From the NCBI RefSeq assembly GCF_020782235.1, contig NZ_JAJGNO010000004.1, forward strand, positions 349,383 through 413,382: a stretch of 64,000 nucleotides of DNA, given 5' to 3'. The notes under the pieces are model-generated. The model was not told where the DNA came from. It worked only from the letters and a program-made list of their open reading frames with translations, and ran no database searches. This document shows positions 34,328 to 42,987 of the stretch, piece after piece; the first letter of the stretch is position 1; every line of letters starts with the position of its first letter. Both the position numbers and the translations under genes were made by a program. Source of the DNA: Sphingobium naphthae (GTDB taxonomy: Bacteria; Pseudomonadota; Alphaproteobacteria; Sphingomonadales; Sphingomonadaceae).

Positions 34328-36466
34328 TCAGCCTCCGCTACGCAGCCGCAAGGTGGGCACGGCGTCGCTGTCGAGCGCCGCGCCGCGCCCGGAAAGCGAC
34401 GGGTTGGTCATGAAATAGCGGTGCAGGTTGAACGGCTTGTCGCCCGGCTCCACCCGGCTGTAATGGCCTTCGCTGTCCAGTTCCCAGCTTTGTTCGGTGT
34501 CGATGAGATTGGCGACCATTACCTGGTCGACAATCTGGTCATGGACCGTCTTGTTTTCGACCGGCGCCAGAAATTCGACCCGGCGGTCGAAGTTGCGCGG
34601 CATCCAGTCGGCCGAGCTGATATAGACCCGCGCGCCATTGTTGGGCAGCGCCTTGCCATTGCCGAAGACGGTGATGCGGCTATGTTCGAGGAAGCGGCCG
34701 ACCACCGACTTCACCCGAATATTCTCCGACATGCCCGGAACGCCCGGGCGCAGACAGCAGATGCCGCGCACGATCAGTTCGATCCGCACGCCCGCATTGC
34801 TGGCGGCATAGAGTTTTTCGATGATGGCGGGATCGACCAGGCTGTTCATCTTGGCCCAGATGGTGCCGGGCCGGCCGGCGCGGACATGGTCGATTTCCGC
34901 ATCGATCAGCTGGCAGAGCCGGTTGCGCAGGTCGCGCGGGCTCATCACCAGCTTTTCCAGCGCCTGCGGCTCGACATAGCCGGTGATGTAGTTGAACAGC
35001 GCGGCGGCGTCGCGGCCATAATCGGGATCGGCGGTGAAGAAGCTGAGATCGGTGTAGATGCGCGCGGTGATCGGGTGGTAATTGCCGGTGCCGAAGTGGC
35101 AATAGGTGCGGAACTGTTCGCCTTCGCGGCGGACGACCATCGACACCTTGGCATGCGTTTTCCAGTCGATGAAGCCGTAGACCACCTGCACGCCTGCGCG
35201 CTCCAGCGCGTCGGCCCACATGAGGTTCTGCTCCTCGTCGAACCGCGCCTTCAGTTCCACCACGGCAGTGACGGACTTGCCCGCTTCGGCCGCGTCGATG
35301 AGCGCGCGGATGATCGCCGACTGCTTGCCCGCGCGGTAGAGCGTCTGCTTGATCGCGACCACGTCGGGGTCGGACGCCGCCTGCTTCAGGAAGGAGATGA
35401 CGACGTCGAACGCCTCATAGGGATGATGGACGACGATGTCCTTGGCGCGGATGGCGGCAAAGCAATCCCCGCCATATTCCCGGATGCGCTCGGGGAAACG
35501 CGGCGCATAGGGTTCGAACTTGAGGTCGGGCCGATCCTCGTCGACGATGCCGCTCAGGTCGCCGATGCCGACAAAGCCCTCCACTTCCTCGATGATCGCG
35601 TCATGGCCCTGCAGCATGTCCTGCAGCATTTCCTCGACCGGTTCGGGAATGCGCTCCTCAATCTCCATGCGGATGACGCGGCCGCGCCGGCGGCGCTTGA
35701 TGGCGCTGCGGAAATAGCGGACCAGATCCTCGGCTTCTTCCTCGATTTCGATGTCGCTGTCGCGGATGATGCGGAACACGCCGCTATTGCGGACCCGGTA
35801 GCCGGGGAAAAGATCAGCGGAAAAGCGGCGGATGACCGCTTCCAGCGCCATGTAGCGGGCGGGATCGCCCGGCACGCGCACGAAGCGCGCCAGCGAGGAG
35901 GGGATCATCACCAGCTCGCGGATCGGCTGCTTGTCCGACAGTCGCTCCAGATCGAACACGATCGAAAGCCCCTGATTGGGGATGAAGGGGAAGGGATGGG
36001 CCGGATCGAGCGCCTGGGGCGTGAGGATCGGGAAAATCTGCGTCAGGAAATGTTCGCGCAGCCAGGCGGCGCAGACCGTGTCCATCTCCGCCGACGGGCC
36101 GATCACCTCGACGCCGACCTGAGTCAGCTCGCCATGCAGCGCGCCCCAGACTTTCTGCTGCGCGCGCATCAGCGTGCCGGTAGTTTCGGTGATCGCCGCC
36201 AGCTGCTGCGCCGGGGTCAGCCCGTCGGCCGAGCGCATGTCGACATTCTGCAGCTGCTGCCCCTTGAGCCCGGCGACGCGGACGGAGAAGAATTCGTCGA
36301 GATTGGCGCCCGAGATCGACAGGAAGCGCAGCCGCTCCAGCAGCGGATGCGCCCGGTTCATCGCTTCCTCCAGCACGCGCTGGTTGAAGGCCAGCCAGGA
36401 CAGCTCGCGGTTGAAATAGCGGTCGCCGGGCAGCGACAGATTGGCGATGGGGTCGGCTTCGGCCAC
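34328..36466 (-). CDS. ppk: Polyphosphate kinase 1
   Basis: Reversibly polymerises the gamma-phosphate of ATP into polyphosphate. The 712-residue length and four-domain layout match PPK1. The N-terminal domain contains NRELSWLAFNQRVLEEA, the autophosphorylated His is in DWKTHAKVSMVVRR, and the second essential His is in VGRFLEHSRITVFGNG. The start is a GTG at 36466, 3 bp after the hda stop. It is part of the DUF2066-hda-ppk-ppx operon. Confidence 0.97.
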   Translation of the reverse strand: MAEADPIANLSLPGDRYFNRELSWLAFNQRVLEEAMNRAHPLLERLRFLSISGANLDEFFSVRVAGLKGQQLQNVDMRSADGLTPAQQLAAITETTGTLMRAQQKVWGALHGELTQVGVEVIGPSAEMDTVCAAWLREHFLTQIFPILTPQALDPAHPFPFIPNQGLSIVFDLERLSDKQPIRELVMIPSSLARFVRVPGDPARYMALEAVIRRFSADLFPGYRVRNSGVFRIIRDSDIEIEEEAEDLVRYFRSAIKRRRRGRVIRMEIEERIPEPVEEMLQDMLQGHDAIIEEVEGFVGIGDLSGIVDEDRPDLKFEPYAPRFPERIREYGGDCFAAIRAKDIVVHHPYEAFDVVISFLKQAASDPDVVAIKQTLYRAGKQSAIIRALIDAAEAGKSVTAVVELKARFDEEQNLMWADALERAGVQVVYGFIDWKTHAKVSMVVRREGEQFRTYCHFGTGNYHPITARIYTDLSFFTADPDYGRDAAALFNYITGYVEPQALEKLVMSPRDLRNRLCQLIDAEIDHVRAGRPGTIWAKMNSLVDPAIIEKLYAASNAGVRIELIVRGICCLRPGVPGMSENIRVKSVVGRFLEHSRITVFGNGKALPNNGARVYISSADWMPRNFDRRVEFLAPVENKTVHDQIVDQVMVANLIDTEQSWELDSEGHYSRVEPGDKPFNLHRYFMTNPSLSGRGAALDSDAVPTLRLRSGG

Positions 36467-36469
36467 GGA

Positions 36470-37120
36470 TTACTCGCGCTGCGCTGAGGGAAGATCGGAG
36501 GAGACTATAGGCAGGACGCCCGCAGATTGCAGGACCTGTTTCGCCATTGGGATGGAAATTTTGCGTCCAGATGACAAAGCCGCGCGGTCGAGCCGCCGGG
36601 TGACGTCGGCAATGGCGGCGTAGGACCGATCGATCCGGCGCGCCAGCCAGTCCGGCAGGTCGGCGGCATAGCCCGCGCCCGCGGCATCGAAATTGCGCTG
36701 GATAAGCGCACGGGTCAGCGCCTCGTCCGGCGGGTCGATCGCAACATGGGGGACCGCGGCGAGGCGCGAGCGCAGGTCCGGCAAGGCGACGGGCCAGCTG
36801 GCCGGCGGCGCCTGCCCCACCAGCAGCAGCGGTCGCTGGTCGGTCTGCGCCGCGTTCCAGGCGTGGAACAGCCGATGATCCTCCACCGGGGTCGCCGTCC
36901 CCTGTGCGTCGTCGATGACGGTGCCACCGCTCATCCGCGCGAACTGGCGCGCCAGGGTCGAGCGCCCCGATCGCGGCGGGCCGATCAGCACGGCGACAGA
37001 GAGCGGCCAGGCGCGCCATCCCTCCAGAAAGGCGACGGCGATGCGGTTGGCCTCGCTGACCAGAAAATCGCCCTCGCCCTGCCCTTCATGGCCTTCGAAA
37101 GGAAGGCTGATCTGGCTCAT
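36470..37120 (-). CDS. hdaA: Hda-like regulator of DnaA
   Basis: A 216-residue DnaA-related AAA+ protein that promotes hydrolysis of DnaA-bound ATP after initiation, together with the sliding clamp. The N-terminal clamp-binding motif QISLPF is at residues 3-8. The nucleotide loop reads [12 protein letters not shown], in which the usual Walker A Lys is an Arg, so ATP binding may be altered. The Walker B-like VIDDAQ is present, while the C-terminal DNA-binding domain of DnaA is missing, as expected for Hda. Its start overlaps the DUF2066 stop (ATGA). Confidence 0.9.
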   Translation of the reverse strand: MSQISLPFEGHEGQGEGDFLVSEANRIAVAFLEGWRAWPLSVAVLIGPPRSGRSTLARQFARMSGGTVIDDAQGTATPVEDHRLFHAWNAAQTDQRPLLLVGQAPPASWPVALPDLRSRLAAVPHVAIDPPDEALTRALIQRNFDAAGAGYAADLPDWLARRIDRSYAAIADVTRRLDRAALSSGRKISIPMAKQVLQSAGVLPIVSSDLPSAQRE

Positions 37121-38409
37121 TGCGCGGGCGGCGGCGCCTGTCGCCGCGTGATGCGGAGCGTAGTGCCGGACACCGCGACCTGATAGCCGCGCGCCTGCAG
37201 CCCGGCGCGCAGCATGTCGACGCTGCCGTCGAACCCGACCTGCATGACCGACGTGCCGCCCAGCGCCAGGCTGCTGGTCGATGCCGACCGCACGCCCGGG
37301 ATCGAGCGGATCACCGATTCGCCCGCGCCAACCGAGCTGACATCGGGCGTGTCGAACTGGATCGAGAAAGTGCCGGTCGTGCTGGCGCCGGGCGCCGGCA
37401 CGTCGATCGCCTCGATCGGCGCTTCGACCGCATTCTCGATCTCCAGCGTTTCGGGATCGACCGGCTCCTCGATGATGAGCGAAGGATCGGGGCGGAGGCG
37501 GCCATCATTGAGCGCGCCGGTGTAGAGCGCGTCGATCCGCTTCGCGCCTTCGTCCAGCATCTGCGCAATGCCGCTGGCGTTGGATGCGCGCAGCGAGAAG
37601 CTGCCGATCAGGCTGTTGTCCGGGCCATAGCGCGCGGTGAAGGTCGCGGTGACCGGGCCGCCGGGCCAGGCGCGCTCCAGCCGCGCGATCGGGATGACGA
37701 CGTCGGCCGCGCCATATTGGTCGAGCAGCACGCGCCACCACAGGCGGCCGCGTCGGCCGATCTGGCCGGCGTTGAGCAGGATCGGGTCGGCGATGGAGCC
37801 GGCGACGCGGACATAGTCGATTGCGCTTTCGCCGGTGCGATAGCGTGCCCAGGCCTTCTGCCATTCATTGGTGCGCTCGTAGGATACGGCCGATCCGCCG
37901 TCCCACAGCACCGGGATGACCAGCAGCGGCGGCGAGCGGCGGACATTGCCCGATACGCCCAGCAGCTGCCCGGTGCGGGCGCGGTCGAACATGACGCCCA
38001 GCGTCGCGACATAGCGGGTCGGGCCGACCTGCTCCTGCTCGATCTCGATGCCGGAAATCATCGCCTCCAGCTGCGAATCGGACAGGGCCGGCGCGCCGGC
38101 GCCGCCATGGGTGCGGCTCCACAGCATCCGCCAGGCCTGCCGCTGCGCCATGCGCCAGCCGGCGAAGCGCGCGCTGTCGGCATCCTTCGCCTGCACGTCG
38201 ACCTTGACGCCCGTCACTTCGAAGTCGCCGCCGCTCGCAATCGGCGGGACGCCGCGCTCCCCCTCCATCTGCGCGAAGAGGGCGGCGGCGAGCAGCCCCA
38301 GCGCGATGGCGATCGCGATCTGCACCGGCCGGGACAGCAGGCGCAACAGCGCCGCGGGCCTGAACTTGGCGAGGGATCGAGGGCGGGACAGGGTCGGGCT
38401 GAGGCTCAC
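37117..38409 (-). CDS. DUF2066 domain protein
   Basis: A ~430-residue protein with one N-terminal transmembrane or signal segment ([19 protein letters not shown]) and a long exported part of the DUF2066 family ([18 protein letters not shown] at the start of that domain). A C-terminal ~75-residue ferredoxin-like module ([20 protein letters not shown]) resembles heavy-metal-associated folds without the Cys pair. The function is unknown. GTG at 38409 was taken because AGGG precedes it; a TTG at 38445 is in frame. It sits first in the hda-ppk-ppx operon and is divergent from purM. Confidence 0.8.
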   Translation of the reverse strand: MSLSPTLSRPRSLAKFRPAALLRLLSRPVQIAIAIALGLLAAALFAQMEGERGVPPIASGGDFEVTGVKVDVQAKDADSARFAGWRMAQRQAWRMLWSRTHGGAGAPALSDSQLEAMISGIEIEQEQVGPTRYVATLGVMFDRARTGQLLGVSGNVRRSPPLLVIPVLWDGGSAVSYERTNEWQKAWARYRTGESAIDYVRVAGSIADPILLNAGQIGRRGRLWWRVLLDQYGAADVVIPIARLERAWPGGPVTATFTARYGPDNSLIGSFSLRASNASGIAQMLDEGAKRIDALYTGALNDGRLRPDPSLIIEEPVDPETLEIENAVEAPIEAIDVPAPGASTTGTFSIQFDTPDVSSVGAGESVIRSIPGVRSASTSSLALGGTSVMQVGFDGSVDMLRAGLQARGYQVAVSGTTLRITRRQAPPPAQ

Positions 38410-38484
38410 GCGCGCCCTTTTGGCGTTTATTGGCCGGGATGCCAAGCTTCCGTTTTGCGCCTCATTGTTCTAGGGGCGCACATC

Positions 38485-39579
38485 ATGAGCGACAACGAAT
38501 CCTACAGCTACGCCAAGGCAGGCGTCGACATCGCCGCGGGCAACGCCCTCGTCCGCGCCATCGCGCCCCTGGCCAAGGCCACCCGCCGCCCCGGCGCCGA
38601 CGCGGACCTGGGCGGTTTCGGCGGCTTTTTCGACCTCAAGGCCGCGGGCTATGACGATCCGCTGCTGGTCGCGGCCAATGACGGCGTGGGCACCAAGCTG
38701 AAGCTGGCGATCGACCACGGCCGGCATGATGGCGTGGGCATCGACCTGGTCGCCATGTGCGCCAACGACCTGATCGTGCAGGGCGCCGAGCCGCTCTTCT
38801 TCCTGGACTATTATGCCACCGGCCGGCTGGAGAGCGGTGTCGCCGAGCGCGTCATCGCCGGCATCGCCGAGGGCTGCCGCCAGGCGGGCTGCGCGCTGAT
38901 TGGGGGCGAAACCGCCGAAATGCCGGGCATGTATGCCGATGGCGACTATGACCTGGCCGGCTTCTGCGTCGGCGCGGTGGAACGATCCAAGGCGCTGACC
39001 GGCAACAAGGTGAAGGCGGGCGACGCGCTGATCGGCCTTGCCTCCTCGGGCGTGCATTCGAACGGCTATTCGCTGGTCCGCCGCCTCGCCGCCGACAAGG
39101 GGTGGAAGCTGGATCGCCCTGCCCTGTTCGACCAGGATGTGCTGCTGATCGACGCATTGATGGCGCCGACCAAAATCTATGTGAAGAGCCTGCTGCCGCT
39201 GGTGCGCGCGGGCCTGATCAACGCGCTCGCCCATATCACCGGCGGCGGCCTGCTGGAGAATGTCCCGCGCGTCCTGCCCGAAGGCGCGCATGCGATTATA
39301 GACGCCGACGCCTGGGACCAGCCGCGCCTGATGGCGTTCCTGCAGGCGCAGGGCAATATCGAGCCGGAGGAAATGGCGCGCACCTTCAACTGCGGCGTCG
39401 GCATGGTGCTGGCGGTGGACGAGGCGCATGTCTCGGCCGTCTGCCATGCGCTGGAGGATGCCGGCGAGACCGTGTTCCGCATCGGCGCGGTGCAGGAAGG
39501 CGAGAAGGGCTGCACCGTCAGGGGCAGCGCGGAGACGTGGAGCGCGAAGGCCGACTGGTCGGCGACGCATCTGGGCTGA
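38485..39579 (+). CDS. purM: Phosphoribosylformylglycinamidine cyclo-ligase
   Basis: AIR synthetase, step five of purine synthesis, using ATP to close the imidazole ring. The 364-residue protein opens with [16 protein letters not shown]. It has [20 protein letters not shown], the nucleotide-binding [11 protein letters not shown], and [15 protein letters not shown], all typical of PurM. It is followed by purN after 52 bp, and the two form the usual alphaproteobacterial purMN pair. Confidence 0.97.
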   Translation: MSDNESYSYAKAGVDIAAGNALVRAIAPLAKATRRPGADADLGGFGGFFDLKAAGYDDPLLVAANDGVGTKLKLAIDHGRHDGVGIDLVAMCANDLIVQGAEPLFFLDYYATGRLESGVAERVIAGIAEGCRQAGCALIGGETAEMPGMYADGDYDLAGFCVGAVERSKALTGNKVKAGDALIGLASSGVHSNGYSLVRRLAADKGWKLDRPALFDQDVLLIDALMAPTKIYVKSLLPLVRAGLINALAHITGGGLLENVPRVLPEGAHAIIDADAWDQPRLMAFLQAQGNIEPEEMARTFNCGVGMVLAVDEAHVSAVCHALEDAGETVFRIGAVQEGEKGCTVRGSAETWSAKADWSATHLG

Positions 39580-39631
39580 CGATCCGTATCGTTCGTGCTG
39601 AGTAGGGATCGACGAACGGAGTTTTTTTGAC

Positions 39632-40582
39632 ATGGCCAAAGCGAAAGTCGGCGTCCTGATTTCCGGCCGGGGATCGAACATGGCGGCCTTGCTCTATGCG
39701 GCCAAGGCCGAGACATGCCCTTTTGAGATCGTGCTGGTCGCCGCCAATGATCCCGACGCGCCAGGCCTGGCGCTGGCGGCGGCGGAAGGCATTGCGACCT
39801 TCGCGCACAGCCACAAGGGGCTGAAGCGCGCCGAGTTCGACCGGATCATCGACGCGCAACTGCGCGCGGCGGGCGCGCAATATGTCGCGCTGGCCGGCTA
39901 TATGCGGCTGCTCTCGCCCGAATTCGTGTCCGGCTGGGACCAGCGGATGCTCAACATCCATCCCAGCCTGCTGCCCAAATATAAGGGGCTCGACACGCAT
40001 CAGCGCGCGATCGACGCGGGTGACGTCCATGCCGGATGCTCGGTCCATATCGTCACCGCCGAACTGGACGACGGCCCGGTGATCGGCCAGACCGAGGTCG
40101 CGATCCTGCCCGGCGACACGGCCGACAGCCTGGCGGCGCGCATCCTGATAGCCGAGCATCAGCTATATAGCCGCACCCTGGCCGATTTCGTCACGCGCGA
40201 TCGCCAGCCCGACTGGCTGCTGAACCGAGTGCGCGAGATCGCGCTCGGACTGCCGCAGGCGGATGAGGTGGTGTCGCACGGCATGCCCTGCTTCGGCATC
40301 GAGAAGGGCAAGAAATTCGCCTGGTTCACGCGCGACCATCATGGCGACGGCATCATCGCGGTGCTGGTCAAGACCACGGCGCCCGACGAACAGGCGACGC
40401 TGATCGAAGCCGATCCGGCACGCTATTATCGCCCGGCCTATTTCGGCGACGACTGGGTCGGCATCCGCCTGGACCTGGGCGACAATGACTGGGACCATAT
40501 CGCCGGGCGGCTACGCGCCAGCTGGCGGCAGATCGCGCCGAAGAAGCTGCTGGGCCTGATGGACATCGCCGAAGAATTCTGA
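39632..40582 (+). CDS. purN: GAR formyltransferase fused to an MmcQ/YjbR-like domain
   Basis: Residues 1 to ~190 are PurN, which formylates glycinamide ribonucleotide. They include ISGRGSNMAALL, the catalytic MLNIHPSLLPKYKG (Asn and His), and the Asp in ELDDGPVIGQTEV. Ordinary PurN is ~190-215 residues, but this protein continues to 316. The extra part (LPQADEVVSHGMPCFGIEKG, RYYRPAYFGDDWVGIRLDLG) matches the CyaY-like MmcQ/YjbR fold, a family of small proteins of unknown or DNA-binding role. The fusion is a single open frame with no sign of a frameshift. Why the two are joined is unknown. Confidence 0.93.
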   Translation: MAKAKVGVLISGRGSNMAALLYAAKAETCPFEIVLVAANDPDAPGLALAAAEGIATFAHSHKGLKRAEFDRIIDAQLRAAGAQYVALAGYMRLLSPEFVSGWDQRMLNIHPSLLPKYKGLDTHQRAIDAGDVHAGCSVHIVTAELDDGPVIGQTEVAILPGDTADSLAARILIAEHQLYSRTLADFVTRDRQPDWLLNRVREIALGLPQADEVVSHGMPCFGIEKGKKFAWFTRDHHGDGIIAVLVKTTAPDEQATLIEADPARYYRPAYFGDDWVGIRLDLGDNDWDHIAGRLRASWRQIAPKKLLGLMDIAEEF

Positions 40583-40637
40583 CGGCCTGACGTTTACAAA
40601 GGCCCAGTCTATTCGAGGTCGGTCAATTGAAGGTCGG

Positions 40638-40663
40638 GCCGGGCGGCGCGAACGCCGCCCGGC
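40638..40663. terminator. Hairpin between convergent purN and RpiB-like genes
   Basis: A perfect 11-bp stem (GCCGGGCGGCG / CGCCGCCCGGC) with loop CGAA lies between the two stop codons. No T-run follows on either strand, so it may act as a weak or Rho-aided bidirectional terminator. Confidence 0.5.
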
Positions 40664-40672
40664 TCGCCGGCA

Positions 40673-41335
40673 TCAGGCGTCGGCCAGCGCCGGCGCGCCT
40701 TCCAGCACGCCCTTCACATAGTCGCGAATGGCTTCGTCCTGCGCATTGGCGAAGAAATGGTCCTGGAACTGTTTGCCGGCGATCGCGGCCTTGACCAGAT
40801 CCTGATCGACCGACTTGAGGACGGTCACCATGTCCTTGCACGACGCGTCCTTCAGCGATTTGAGGATACCACGGTTCTTGGCCATGATCTCCGCGCGCTC
40901 CTTGGGATAGCCAAGGCCGCGCTCGCCTTCGAACAGCTTGCGATAGACATCCTGCAGATTGAGCTCGGCCGCCCAGCCAAAGCCCTTTGCATAAGGCATG
41001 GAGATGGCGTTGCCGTCGTTGATCTGCGCGAACAGGAAGGCGTCGGTGGGATCGATCACCAGGCCGCAGAACACGCCGGGCATGGCGTTGCAGGCCAGCA
41101 TCGAGCCCATGCCGGTGCCGCAGCCGGTGACGACGAAATCCGCCGCCTTGGAATTCAGCAGGATGCCCGCCAATATGCCGTTCATGACATAGGTGAGCGA
41201 AGCCTCATCCTCCGCCGTATACATGCCATAGTTGAACACCTGGTGGCCGAGCGGTTCGGCTACGGCGGTCAAGGCCGAGTGGATCGTCGCATTCTTGGCC
41301 GCCTGGCTGTTTTCCGTAATCAGGGCGATTTTCAT
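40673..41335 (-). CDS. RpiB/LacA/LacB-family sugar-phosphate isomerase, long form
   Basis: A 220-residue protein with the RpiB fold in its first ~145 residues (MKIALITENSQAAKNATIHS, then ADFVVTGCGTGMGSMLACNA with the catalytic-site Gly-rich loop). A C-terminal helical extension of ~70 residues is typical of the long subgroup. Classical RpiB is ~150 residues and isomerises ribose-5-phosphate; long members may act on other sugar phosphates. The ATG at 41335 begins the fold directly. A 261-bp gap upstream, with no coding signal, separates it from the divergent ABC ATPase gene. Confidence 0.85.
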   Translation of the reverse strand: MKIALITENSQAAKNATIHSALTAVAEPLGHQVFNYGMYTAEDEASLTYVMNGILAGILLNSKAADFVVTGCGTGMGSMLACNAMPGVFCGLVIDPTDAFLFAQINDGNAISMPYAKGFGWAAELNLQDVYRKLFEGERGLGYPKERAEIMAKNRGILKSLKDASCKDMVTVLKSVDQDLVKAAIAGKQFQDHFFANAQDEAIRDYVKGVLEGAPALADA

Positions 41336-41596
41336 CAATAGTCTCCAGATGAGAGGCGGATGGAGGAAGGACCGCTGGCGGTGCGGGCTTTTGGAACCTG
41401 CGCCCACACCTTGGGAAACACCTTCTACACGAAAAGCGCCGCGGCGAAAATCCGTCTAGCCCGCATTCAGCCCGGTTGGCGCACCCCGAGGCCCGCCAGG
41501 CCGCCACCCAGTGGAGCGGAGCCGATCGCGAACCCGGGCCGTGCGCGACTCGCCCGCCCTCTTCCCTTCTTCGCCCGCGATCCCCATAGAGCAGGC

Positions 41597-42529
41597 ATGA
41601 CCGACAGCTCCCACTGGACCGCCGCTATCGAGATCCGCAACCTCACCAAGGTGTACAAGGGCGGCAAGCGCGCGCTCGACGGCATCGATCTCACCATCCC
41701 GCGCGGGCAGATTTACGGGCTGCTCGGTCCCAATGGCGCGGGCAAATCGACCACGATCAACATCCTGGCCGGCATGGTGAACAAGACGGCGGGCGACGTG
41801 CGCATCTGGGGCTTCGACATCGACGTCAATCCGCGCAACGCCAAGAATTCGATCGGCATCGTGCCCCAGGAAATCGTCTTCGACCCCTTCTTCACGCCGC
41901 TGGAGACGCTGGACAATCAGGCCGGCTTCTATGGCGTGCCCAAGGAGAAGCGCCGGTCGATGGAGCTGCTGCGCGCGGTGCATCTGGATGACAAGGCGAA
42001 CGCCTATGCCCGCACCCTGTCGGGGGGCATGAAGCGCCGCCTGCTGGTCGCCAAGGCGATGGTGCATTCGCCCCCGATCCTGGTGCTGGACGAGCCGACC
42101 GCCGGCGTCGACGTGCAGCTGCGCCAGCAATTGTGGGAATATGTGCGCGAACTGAACGCGATGGGCGTCACCATCGTGCTCACGACCCATTATCTGGAGG
42201 AAGCCGAGGAGCTGTGCGACCGCATCGGCATCATCAACCATGGCAAGGTGATCACCGACAAGCCGACCCGCGAGCTGATCGCCATGGCGCAGGAAAAGGT
42301 GGTGCAGGTGACGGTGGACCGCGATCTGGTCACCACGCCGGACGCGCCCTGTTTCGAGAAGGTCGAACTGACCGGCGAGCGCACCCTCACCATCACCTAC
42401 AGCAAGGACCGGGCCAATGCGGGCCAGGTGCTGAGCGCAGTGCAGGCGAGCGGCCTGTCGATCGTGGACGTGGTGACTCGCGACCCGGATCTGGAGGATG
42501 TGTTCCTGCATCTGACGGCGGCGGCGTAG
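41597..42529 (+). CDS. ABC transporter ATP-binding protein
   Basis: A 310-residue ABC-2-type exporter ATPase. Walker A is GPNGAGKST (~residues 46-54), the signature is LSGGM, Walker B is ILVLDEPTAGVD, and the H-loop is LTTHYLEEAEE. The C-terminal ~75 residues are the extra domain common to drug- or polysaccharide-type ABC-2 ATPases. The partner permease would normally lie directly downstream, but here a DUF559 gene follows with overlapping stop/start. The permease must be elsewhere or has been displaced. Confidence 0.92.
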   Translation: MTDSSHWTAAIEIRNLTKVYKGGKRALDGIDLTIPRGQIYGLLGPNGAGKSTTINILAGMVNKTAGDVRIWGFDIDVNPRNAKNSIGIVPQEIVFDPFFTPLETLDNQAGFYGVPKEKRRSMELLRAVHLDDKANAYARTLSGGMKRRLLVAKAMVHSPPILVLDEPTAGVDVQLRQQLWEYVRELNAMGVTIVLTTHYLEEAEELCDRIGIINHGKVITDKPTRELIAMAQEKVVQVTVDRDLVTTPDAPCFEKVELTGERTLTITYSKDRANAGQVLSAVQASGLSIVDVVTRDPDLEDVFLHLTAAA

Positions 42530-42984
42530 TGACGGACGAGGCGCCCTCTTCTGTTCCCCCTCCCGCCAGCGGGAGGGGGCCAGGGGGCGGGCCAGCGCCA
42601 CATTTCAAGCCGCGTGCAACCGCTCGCGCAAAATCGCTTCGCAACAACGCATCCGGTCCGGAACGCCTCCTCTGGGATCATCTGCGCAATCGGCAACTGG
42701 CCGGCCATAAATTCAGTCGCCAGATGCCCGTTGGCCCCTATTTCGCGGACTTCCTGTGCCGAGAGGCCCGGCTGATCATCGAACTGGACGGCGCCAGTCA
42801 CGGCAACAATGCGGACCATGACGCACGGCGGGACGAATATTGCCGTACATCTGGCTTTGAAATCTTGCGCTTTTCCAATGCAGATGTGATGGGAAACCTC
42901 GAAGGCGTACTGTCACATATCAGCGCAGTCCTTGCGCGACTGCCCACCCCCTGCCCCTCCCGCAAGCGGGAGGGGGGAAAGTAG
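42529..42984 (+). CDS. DUF559 (Vsr-like endonuclease fold) protein
   Basis: A DUF559 protein of about 110 conserved residues within a 151-codon frame. The core reads NASGPERLLWDHLRNRQLAG, HKFSRQMPVGPYFADFLCRE and ARLIIELDGASHG, where the acidic residues fit a PD-(D/E)xK-like nuclease site, and ends with EILRFSNADVMGNLEGVL. The role of DUF559 is not established. The GTG at 42529 overlaps the ABC gene stop. The first ~25 and last ~12 codons are formed by two inverted palindromic repeats, so the true start may be further in. It separates the ABC ATPase from nadB. Confidence 0.8.
   Translation: MTDEAPSSVPPPASGRGPGGGPAPHFKPRATARAKSLRNNASGPERLLWDHLRNRQLAGHKFSRQMPVGPYFADFLCREARLIIELDGASHGNNADHDARRDEYCRTSGFEILRFSNADVMGNLEGVLSHISAVLARLPTPCPSRKREGGK
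42556..42593 (+). repeat. REP-like palindrome, left of the DUF559 core
   Basis: CCCCCTCCCGC and GCGGGAGGGGG form perfect 11-bp arms around CA (42556-42579), followed by the tail CCAGGGGGCGGGCC. The same unit occurs inverted at 42941-42977. Confidence 0.75.
42941..42977 (-). repeat. REP-like palindrome, right of the DUF559 core (inverted copy)
   Basis: Read on the minus strand this is the palindrome CCCCTCCCGC-TT-GCGGGAGGGG with tail CAGGGGGTGGGCA. It matches the left copy in inverted orientation. Its plus-strand GGGAGGGGGG also serves as the purine-rich ribosome-binding region of nadB. Confidence 0.75.
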
Positions 42985-42987
42985 GAT

